Assembly (NCBI GenBank): GCA_964030475.1
Contig: CAXIPT010000002.1
Span: forward strand, 11,813,426 to 11,877,425
DNA: 64,000 bases
Direction of reading: 5' to 3'
Origin: Tethya wilhelma
Lineage: Eukaryota > Porifera > Demospongiae > Tethyida > Tethyidae
The translations under genes were made by a program, and so were the position numbers. Shown here piece by piece: positions 56,794-64,000 of the stretch. The notes beneath the pieces were generated by a model. The model was not told where the DNA came from. It saw only the letters and a program-made list of their open reading frames with translations, and did no database searches. Position 1 is the stretch's first letter, and each line of letters starts with the position of its first letter.

Positions 56794-58581
56794 ATGTCGT
56801 GTTCATCTTCTAAAAGTCTTCACAGAAATCAATGTAAGAATGACTGGACCAGGTTGACCTTCATTGTGGTGGTACTGTTAGTTTTGCCTCCATCTTCATT
56901 CTGTGGTTATCATGGATTTAGTTTTTCAAAAGTTAAAGCAAGTGATAATCCAGATTATGATCTTATCATCTATGCTGCTACTCCTGCTGGATTTGCTGCA
57001 GCTTTGGCAGCAAAAGAAAGTGGTGCTGACTCTGTCCTGATCATAGAACCAACATCTTATGTAGGTGGAATGGCCTCTCCTGGAGGCATTGGGTTACGGG
57101 ACTGTAATAGTAAGGAAATACAAAATATCAATTCTACACAGTACAGATGGGGGATGAAACTTGCTGAATTCTATAATGTGACTGAACCAGTCTGGCAACC
57201 TGACAACTGGGCTGGGGAACTCATGTTTATTGAAATGCTTTTTGAGCATGACATTGAGTTACGACTGAATACAAACTTTATTGAGGGTTCTGAAGGAGTG
57301 ATAACATCTGTCGGTAGTGATGGTCTTCAAAGGATAACTGGACTCCGTCTTGAATCGGGAGAGGTAGTCAACTGTAAGTATTTCATAGATGCAAGCTATG
57401 AAGGGGAAGTAATGATGGCAACTGGAGCTGTGAGTTACACATACGGACGAGAGAGCAAGACACAGTACAATGAAGGTATAGGTGGAATTTCTGCTGGTTC
57501 AATTGGACAATTTCAACTTGTAATTGATCCATACTATCATAATGGAACTCTTATGAAGTGGATACAGGAAGGCCCAGATCCATGGGACCACTTGGGAGAA
57601 AAGGACAACAATTTGATGGCATATTCATTTCGTGCTTGCTTAACAGCAGATACCAAGAATAAAGTTCCATTCAGTAAACCACCTGGATATGACCCAATGG
57701 ATTTTGAGCTTCAGCGCCGATATTTATTAGCAGAACTAGGGGAACAGATTCAACCGATTCCTCCTTGGGGTACTTCAGGCTACAAATCATATCCTCATAA
57801 TAAGGAATTGAAGCACGATGCCTGTTGTGGAAGGTCACCAGTTGGAATTGATGCTGTAGGATTGGCTGCAGATTACCCAGTGGCAAATAGGTCTCGAAGA
57901 AAAGAAATCTATGATCTGCACAAATACTACGTACAAGGACTCATGTGGTTTTGGGCCAATGATTCAGCTGTGCCTGAAGATATTCGTAAAGCAATCAATG
58001 AATATGGTTTGTGTCAAGATGAATGGCCTGATAATGATAATTTCCCACCACAGTTGTATGTACGTGAAGCAGCCAGAATGATAGGTGACCAGGTGTACAC
58101 TCAGAATGATCGAATAAGTGCCTCACATAAAGATGGATGTAGAGAAGACTCAATTGCTATTGGCTCGTGGGGATTGGATATTCACGAAATGCAACGAGTG
58201 GTTGTTGAAAACGACAGAACTGGTAGGAAAATGGTCTATAATGAAGGTCTAACATCACCTGGTGATGGAGGTGCATATATGTTTGAACTTCCCTATTACA
58301 TTTTACTGCCTAGGAAGAAGGAAATGGTCAACCTTGCTGTTCCTAACTGTCCCTCAATCTCTCATGTTGCGTTTGCTGCAATCCGAGAGGAACCAACCTT
58401 GTGGCAATTGGGTCAGGCTGCTGGAACTGCAGTTGGTGTTGCTCTTATGACTGATAACGATGGAGGATTAGCTCTACAAGATGTATCAACTGATCAAATA
58501 CAAAGTTTACTTCTTAAACAAGGCAATCTTATTCATTGGCCACCACGACCCACCTGCCATATGTATCCAACATATGAGTGA
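56794..58581 (+). CDS. FAD-6: secreted FAD-dependent oxidoreductase, intronless
   Basis: 595 residues, starting MSCSSSKSLHRNQCKNDWTR. Hydrophobic signal segment FIVVVLLVLPPSSFCG, then FSFSKVKASDNPDYDLIIYA, whose KVKASDN insert is shared only with FAD-7. Rossmann region AATPAGFAAALAAK and LIIEPTSYVGGMASPGG. All central and C-terminal landmarks are present. The catalytic-block variant reads RRKEIYDLHKYYVQGLMWFW. The C-terminal half closely follows FAD-3, while the N-terminal half and promoter follow FAD-7. This mosaic pattern suggests gene conversion or unequal crossing-over within the array (inference). No frameshift. Confidence 0.9.
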   Translation: MSCSSSKSLHRNQCKNDWTRLTFIVVVLLVLPPSSFCGYHGFSFSKVKASDNPDYDLIIYAATPAGFAAALAAKESGADSVLIIEPTSYVGGMASPGGIGLRDCNSKEIQNINSTQYRWGMKLAEFYNVTEPVWQPDNWAGELMFIEMLFEHDIELRLNTNFIEGSEGVITSVGSDGLQRITGLRLESGEVVNCKYFIDASYEGEVMMATGAVSYTYGRESKTQYNEGIGGISAGSIGQFQLVIDPYYHNGTLMKWIQEGPDPWDHLGEKDNNLMAYSFRACLTADTKNKVPFSKPPGYDPMDFELQRRYLLAELGEQIQPIPPWGTSGYKSYPHNKELKHDACCGRSPVGIDAVGLAADYPVANRSRRKEIYDLHKYYVQGLMWFWANDSAVPEDIRKAINEYGLCQDEWPDNDNFPPQLYVREAARMIGDQVYTQNDRISASHKDGCREDSIAIGSWGLDIHEMQRVVVENDRTGRKMVYNEGLTSPGDGGAYMFELPYYILLPRKKEMVNLAVPNCPSISHVAFAAIREEPTLWQLGQAAGTAVGVALMTDNDGGLALQDVSTDQIQSLLLKQGNLIHWPPRPTCHMYPTYE

Positions 58582-58944
58582 CTGGATCTAGTTGATGCTG
58601 GTACTGTATAGATATTTTCATAATAATTTTTACGAAACCTTGTTTAAGTTTTTTTGTAATAATGTACATACCTGACATTGAATATTTTATAAGCTTAAAG
58701 GGGGAGTGGGGGGGGGAGGGAGGGGGTTGTAACTTTTTGTGAACTTTATTATTATTATGAGCTGATTTTTATAAACTAGATTCAAATGTATTATAATCAT
58801 ACATGATAGATAAGTCTCGTGCCCAGACATCCATCATGCACGCCATGCCACATGCAAACGTTTGGCTAATAGTAGAGTGGGTGGGGCTGTAGTACACAGT
58901 TCTATCTGCATGTCCTGTAGCGGTATCTCGTTCTCTATCTATCA
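58582..58944. other. FAD-6/FAD-7 spacer with G-rich tract
   Basis: Includes a strongly G-rich run (58700-58726) and, before FAD-7, the GGGTGGGGCTGTAGTACA and CTCGTTCTCTATC motifs shared with the FAD-6 promoter. Confidence 0.5.
58700..58726 (+). other. Potential G-quadruplex tract
   Basis: At least four runs of three or more G with one- or two-base loops (GGGGGAGTGGGGGGGGG, then AGGGAGGGGG) in 27 bp, immediately downstream of FAD-6. Folding is predicted from sequence only. Confidence 0.5.
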
Positions 58945-60578
58945 ATGACGTGTTTATTACCTAAAAAACTTCACAGAAATCAATGCAAGAATGATGTTTG
59001 GACCAAGTTGACCTTGATTGTGATGGCACTGTTGGTTTTGCCTCCTTCTACATTCTGTGGTTATCATGGATTTAGTTTTTCAAAAGTTAAAGCAAGTGAT
59101 AATTCAGATTATGATCTTATCATCTATGCTGCTACTCCTGCTGGAATAGCTGCAGCTTTGGCAGCAAAAGAAAGTGGTGCTGACTCTGTCCTGATCATAG
59201 AACCAACATCTTATGTAGGTGGAATGGCCTCTCCTGGAGGCATTGGGTTACGGGACTGTAATCAAGAGGCAATCAGAAAAAACAACTCTACACAGTACAC
59301 ATGGGGTATGAAAGTTGCAGAATTCTATAATCTGAGCAGACCAGTCTGGCAGCCTGACAACTGGGTGGGGGAGCGCATATTCATTGAAATGCTTTTTGAG
59401 CACAATATTGAGTTACGACTGAATACAAACTTTATTGAGGGTTCTGAAGGAGTGATAACATCTGTCGGTAGTGATGGTCTTCAGAGGATAACTGGCCTTT
59501 ATCTTGAAACAGGAGAGGTAGTCAACTGTAAGTATTTCATAGATGCAAGCTATGAAGGGGAAGTAATGATGGCAACTGGAGCTGTGAGTTACACATACGG
59601 ACGAGAAAGCAAGACACAGTACAATGAAAGTTTGGGCGGAATTTCTGCTGGTTCGATTGGACAATTTCAACAAATCATTGATCCATATTTAAATGGAACT
59701 CTGTTGAAGTGGATACAAGAAGGCCCAGATCCATGGGACCATTTGGGAGAAAAGGACAATAATTTGATGGCATATTCATTTCGTGTTTGCTTAACAAATG
59801 TAACCGAGAATCAAGTTCCCATTAGTAAACCACCTGGATATGACCCATTGGATTTTGAGCTTCAGCGCCGATATTTATTAGCAGAAGTAACGGAACATTT
59901 AAGATTTAGTCATCCTTGGGGTGGTCTTGGCTATAGATCATATCCTTATAAAGAGGCCCCAAAGTACGATGCCTGTTGTGGAGATTCTCCTATAGGAATT
60001 GATGCTGTAGGATTGGCTGCAGATTACCCAGTGGCAAATAGGTCTCGACGAAAAGAAATCTACGATGAACATAAGTATTATGTACAAGGACTCTTGTGGT
60101 TTTGGGCCAATGATTCAGCTGTGCCTGAGAATGTTCGCAATGAAATAAACAAGACTGGTCTGTGTAAAGATGAATGGCCTGATAATGGTCATTTCCCACC
60201 ACAGTTGTATGTACGTGACGCAGCCAGAATGATTGGTGACCAGGTGTACACTCAGAATGATCGAATTAATGCTTCACTTGAAAATGGATGTAGGAATGAT
60301 TCAATTGCTCTTGCTTCTTGGGGAGTTGACATTCACGAAATGCAACGAGTGGTTGTTAAAGACAACCGAACTGTTCGTATGATGGTCTATAATGAAGGTC
60401 TAACGTCCATAAAAAATGGAGGCACGTTCGTTTTTGAAGTTCCCTATTTTGTATTGCTGCCTAAGAGAAAAGAAATGGTCAACCTTGCTGTTCCAAACTG
60501 TCCCTCAGTATCTCATGTTGCATTCTGTTCAATTCGTGTTGAACCAGCTTTATGGCAATTGGGTCAGGCTGCTGGAAC
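58945..60578 (+). CDS. FAD-7: secreted FAD-dependent oxidoreductase, copy up to the assembly join
   Basis: Intact frame from MTCLLPKKLHRNQCKNDVWT through 544 residues until the N at 60579. Signal segment LIVMALLVLPPSTFCG and the shared KVKASDN insert place it next to FAD-6. Rossmann region AATPAGIAAALAAK. The conserved WVGELMF reads WVGERIF, and the C-terminal half has VPYFVLLPKRKEMVN and SHVAFCSIRVEPALW. The sequence from 59721 to 60578 is repeated exactly after the N at 60580-61437, and the true end of the gene (61438-61588) follows the second copy. Reading 58945-60578 and then 61438-61588 gives 594 residues, the length expected from the other copies, so I regard the repeat as unmerged overlapping contig ends. 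It is not evidence for a broken gene. Confidence 0.85.
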
Positions 60579-60579
60579 N
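60579..60579. other. Assembly join (N) with exact flanking overlap
   Basis: 858 bp left of the N are repeated on its right (offset 859) with no difference seen. Confidence 0.9.
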
Positions 60580-61588
60580 AGGCCCAGATCCATGGGACCA
60601 TTTGGGAGAAAAGGACAATAATTTGATGGCATATTCATTTCGTGTTTGCTTAACAAATGTAACCGAGAATCAAGTTCCCATTAGTAAACCACCTGGATAT
60701 GACCCATTGGATTTTGAGCTTCAGCGCCGATATTTATTAGCAGAAGTAACGGAACATTTAAGATTTAGTCATCCTTGGGGTGGTCTTGGCTATAGATCAT
60801 ATCCTTATAAAGAGGCCCCAAAGTACGATGCCTGTTGTGGAGATTCTCCTATAGGAATTGATGCTGTAGGATTGGCTGCAGATTACCCAGTGGCAAATAG
60901 GTCTCGACGAAAAGAAATCTACGATGAACATAAGTATTATGTACAAGGACTCTTGTGGTTTTGGGCCAATGATTCAGCTGTGCCTGAGAATGTTCGCAAT
61001 GAAATAAACAAGACTGGTCTGTGTAAAGATGAATGGCCTGATAATGGTCATTTCCCACCACAGTTGTATGTACGTGACGCAGCCAGAATGATTGGTGACC
61101 AGGTGTACACTCAGAATGATCGAATTAATGCTTCACTTGAAAATGGATGTAGGAATGATTCAATTGCTCTTGCTTCTTGGGGAGTTGACATTCACGAAAT
61201 GCAACGAGTGGTTGTTAAAGACAACCGAACTGTTCGTATGATGGTCTATAATGAAGGTCTAACGTCCATAAAAAATGGAGGCACGTTCGTTTTTGAAGTT
61301 CCCTATTTTGTATTGCTGCCTAAGAGAAAAGAAATGGTCAACCTTGCTGTTCCAAACTGTCCCTCAGTATCTCATGTTGCATTCTGTTCAATTCGTGTTG
61401 AACCAGCTTTATGGCAATTGGGTCAGGCTGCTGGAACTGCAGTTGGTGTAGCTCTTAAGCTTAAGGAGGGAATTCCACTGCAAGATATCCCACTGAACTT
61501 GCTGCAAAAAGCTCTTCTAGAACAAGGCACCTTTATCCACTGGCCGACAACAAAAACGAGTTGTAATGAACCTCCCTCCAGTCACTAG
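60580..61588 (+). CDS. FAD-7: repeated middle and true C-terminus
   Basis: An open frame starting inside the conserved GPDPWDHLGEKDNN block and running to the stop at 61588. Up to 61437 it repeats 59721-60578. The last 151 bp are unique and complete the protein: AVGVALKLKEGIPLQDIPLN, then EQGTFIHWP and the tail ending PPSSH. There is no start codon or signal peptide of its own. Best read as the second contig of the same gene. If instead it were a real 3' duplicate, it would be a non-functional fragment. Confidence 0.8.
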
Positions 61589-62073
61589 TCATACTTACTA
61601 GTACTCTTACGTATGTTTTGAAGTTAATTTTTATTACACATATGAAGCTGTGTTAGTGTTGTGTTATAATTATCATATCTGATTGGTAAACAATAATGTG
61701 TAACCACTAAATTATAATCAGTATAGTTTGTCATGATTTTAGCTCATTAACAAAATATACATTTTGCGTGCGTTAAAATTATGAGCTATTTTACAGCCAA
61801 AATGCACACGTATATTTTTTTTGCGCAAAGTTTATTTTCCATGTAATGTAACAATCATGCATAACAACAAGTACATAATATCATCGGTCTGGCATAGGTT
61901 TACCTACTGAGTCTACCATTATGTTATCCATGAATGGATATTCTCTCTCATGCTCTATTATGCTAAATAATACAGATTGAAAATTTAATACAAATAAGTA
62001 CGACCTACTACATAGTCATGTAAAATACTCATATAAAAATGGTGTACTGACTCACATACAAGGAGAGAACACA
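61589..62073. other. Spacer between convergent FAD-7 and FAD-8
   Basis: 485 bp, AT-rich. It includes near-complementary AAAATATACATTTTGCGTGC and GCACACGTATATTTTTTTTG stretches (61753-61821) around TTTACAGCC, a possible degenerate inverted repeat. No coding signal. Confidence 0.4.
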
Positions 62074-63381
62074 TCATGATGTTGAGTTGAGCTCAGAGTA
62101 CATCCCTACTCTTTTACGACGCACACACCTTTTACACAAATACACGCACACACACAGACACACGCACAGACACAGGCAAACACATACACCAAGTGCACTC
62201 ACCACACACACACACAACACAAAATGATCATCACATATAAATTTGTGTTCAGGTAAAGGATTGTCTCCACAGTTCGGAGGCCAGTGTACAATGGTATTCT
62301 GTTCAAGAAGAGAGTCTTGTAACATTGTTGATGGAACATCTTGCAGTGGAGTTCCTTCCTGAAGTCTAAGAGCTACACCAACTGCAGTTCCAGCAGCCTG
62401 ACCCAATTGCCATAAGGTTGGTTCTTTACGAATTGCAGCAAATGCAACGTGAGATACTGAGGGACAGTTAGGAACAGCAAGGTTGACCATTTCATCTCTC
62501 ATCGGAAACAAAATGTAGTAGGGAATTTCAAATAGTTCAATTTCTTCATCAATGTTGTTTGTGAGACCCTCATTAAAGACCATACTTTGATTGGTTCTAG
62601 TGTTGTTAACTACCACTCGTTGCATTTCACGAATGTCAACTCTCCATGAACTTATAGCTATTGATTCATTGGTACATCCATCTTCAACTGTGGAGTTAAC
62701 ATGATCATTCTGAGTGAAAACCTCTTCACCTATCATTCTGACTGCTTCACGTACATACAATTGTGGTGGGAAATGATCATTATCAGGCCACTCATCTTTA
62801 CACAGACCAAACTCATTAGTTTCATTACGAATCTCTTCAGGCACAGCTGAATCATTGGCCCAAAACCACATGAGTCCTTGTACATAGTACTTGTGTTCAT
62901 CGTAGATTTCTTTTCTCCGAGACCTATTTGCCACTGGGTAGTCAGCAGCCAATCCTACAGCATCAATTCCGACTGGAGACTCTCCGCAACAGGCATCGTA
63001 CTTCATTTCCTTATTATGAGGATAACCACGGTATTCAAGAATATTCCACGGTCGACTTGGATCCAACTCAGCAGCTAGTTCCATTTTCAAATATCGGCGC
63101 TGAAGTTCAAAATCCATTGGGTCATATCCAGGCGGTTCACTAAATGGAACTAGATTCTCGGTTTCATTTGTTAAACAAACACGAAATGAATATGCCATTA
63201 AATTATCATCCTCTTGTCCCAAGTGGTCCCATGGATCTGGGCCTTCTTGTATCCATTTCAAAAGAGTTCCATTTAAATATGGATCAATGATCTGATGAAA
63301 TTGTCCAATCGAACCAGCAGAAATTCCGCCCAAACTTTCATCGTACTCTGTCTTGTTTTCTCGTCCATATGTGTAACTCAC
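62074..63381 (-). CDS. FAD-8: inverted FAD-dependent oxidoreductase, central and C-terminal part
   Basis: Minus-strand open frame entering at the N (63382) with VSYTYGRENKTEYDESLGGI and continuing through DPWDHLGQEDDN, EPPGYDPMDFELQRRYL, the RRKEIYDEHKYYVQGLMWFW block, FPPQLYVREAVRMIGEE, DIREMQRVVVNNTRTNQ and NLAVPNCPSVSHVAFAAIRK. The signal peptide and Rossmann part are not in this piece. All other copies stop soon after HWP. This one runs about 55 residues further: a hydrophobic stretch rich in Cys, Val and Leu, encoded by a degenerate GT/CA microsatellite, then KRCVRRKRVG and a stop at 62074. If translated it would look like a C-terminal membrane anchor with a positive stop-transfer. A GTGAGT donor just after the first Val/Cys run (about 62198-62203) leaves room for an intron instead. 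Confidence 0.8.
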   Translation of the reverse strand: MSYTYGRENKTEYDESLGGISAGSIGQFHQIIDPYLNGTLLKWIQEGPDPWDHLGQEDDNLMAYSFRVCLTNETENLVPFSEPPGYDPMDFELQRRYLKMELAAELDPSRPWNILEYRGYPHNKEMKYDACCGESPVGIDAVGLAADYPVANRSRRKEIYDEHKYYVQGLMWFWANDSAVPEEIRNETNEFGLCKDEWPDNDHFPPQLYVREAVRMIGEEVFTQNDHVNSTVEDGCTNESIAISSWRVDIREMQRVVVNNTRTNQSMVFNEGLTNNIDEEIELFEIPYYILFPMRDEMVNLAVPNCPSVSHVAFAAIRKEPTLWQLGQAAGTAVGVALRLQEGTPLQDVPSTMLQDSLLEQNTIVHWPPNCGDNPLPEHKFICDDHFVLCVCVVSALGVCVCLCLCVCLCVCVYLCKRCVRRKRVGMYSELNSTS

Positions 63382-63382
63382 N
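63382..63382. other. Assembly join (N) inside FAD-8
   Basis: The 618 bp to the right of the N (63383-64000) repeat 62240-62857 (offset 1143) with no difference seen. Confidence 0.9.
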
Positions 63383-64000
63383 AATTTGTGTTCAGGTAAA
63401 GGATTGTCTCCACAGTTCGGAGGCCAGTGTACAATGGTATTCTGTTCAAGAAGAGAGTCTTGTAACATTGTTGATGGAACATCTTGCAGTGGAGTTCCTT
63501 CCTGAAGTCTAAGAGCTACACCAACTGCAGTTCCAGCAGCCTGACCCAATTGCCATAAGGTTGGTTCTTTACGAATTGCAGCAAATGCAACGTGAGATAC
63601 TGAGGGACAGTTAGGAACAGCAAGGTTGACCATTTCATCTCTCATCGGAAACAAAATGTAGTAGGGAATTTCAAATAGTTCAATTTCTTCATCAATGTTG
63701 TTTGTGAGACCCTCATTAAAGACCATACTTTGATTGGTTCTAGTGTTGTTAACTACCACTCGTTGCATTTCACGAATGTCAACTCTCCATGAACTTATAG
63801 CTATTGATTCATTGGTACATCCATCTTCAACTGTGGAGTTAACATGATCATTCTGAGTGAAAACCTCTTCACCTATCATTCTGACTGCTTCACGTACATA
63901 CAATTGTGGTGGGAAATGATCATTATCAGGCCACTCATCTTTACACAGACCAAACTCATTAGTTTCATTACGAATCTCTTCAGGCACAGCTGAATCATTG
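63383..64000 (-). CDS. FAD-8: repeated C-terminal part running off the right edge
   Basis: Minus-strand coding sequence from the conserved NEFGLCKDEWPDN region to NPLPEHK, cut by the N before the microsatellite-coded tail. It repeats 62240-62857 exactly. Most likely this is the overlapping end of the next contig, which would carry the rest of FAD-8 beyond position 64000. A second real, very recent gene copy cannot be excluded from the window alone. Confidence 0.75.

Overview
The window looks like nuclear DNA of an early-branching animal, most likely a demosponge close to Amphimedon queenslandica. This is inferred from AT-rich DNA, short GT-AG introns, very many CA/GT microsatellites, many SRCR, Calx-beta and saposin domains, tandem receptor tyrosine kinases, and a block of intronless flavoenzyme genes. 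Eight single N characters mark assembly joins. Several cut through genes, and two are flanked by exactly repeated sequence.

Layout. (1) 419-2984 (-) is the 5' part of a secreted LDLa/EGF-like/Calx-beta protein. It is divergent from 3765-9297 (+), a protein with four SRCR domains whose 3' end is missing. An N at 10375 separates that gene from an isolated last exon of the splicing factor SMU1 (10595-10693, +). (2) 11078-13216 (-) is a complete two-SRCR single-pass membrane protein. It is head-to-head with the first of three tandem receptor tyrosine kinases at 13387-16977, 17362-20904 and 21316-24910 (+). Each has a signal peptide, a Frizzled/ROR-type cysteine-rich domain, a transmembrane helix and a kinase domain that reads more like MET/AXL than ROR. 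(3) 25384-25916 (-) is an unrecognised 125-residue protein that shares a 112 bp promoter with NDUFA12 of respiratory complex I (26029-27287, +). (4) 27616-46642 (+) is a giant prosaposin-like gene: signal peptide, one usable SapA domain, sixteen SapB domains and about 54 coding exons. It contains two internal tandem duplications. (5) 47017 to the right edge is an array of eight related, intronless, signal-peptide-bearing FAD-dependent oxidoreductases. Seven are on + and the eighth is inverted at the right end. Five are intact and three are disturbed at N joins.

Most genes encode secreted or surface proteins: adhesion or recognition (SRCR, Calx-beta), signalling (CRD-RTKs), lysosomal or secreted lipid binding (saposins) and secreted flavoenzymes. 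Local duplication shaped almost all of them. Between the genes lie at least four families of small inverted-repeat elements. Several promoters carry nuclear-receptor DR1-like motifs or NRF-1-like palindromes. The FAD array is the best candidate for an undescribed system. It may have been acquired from bacteria and then amplified and tuned locally, but that is an inference needing phylogeny and expression data.
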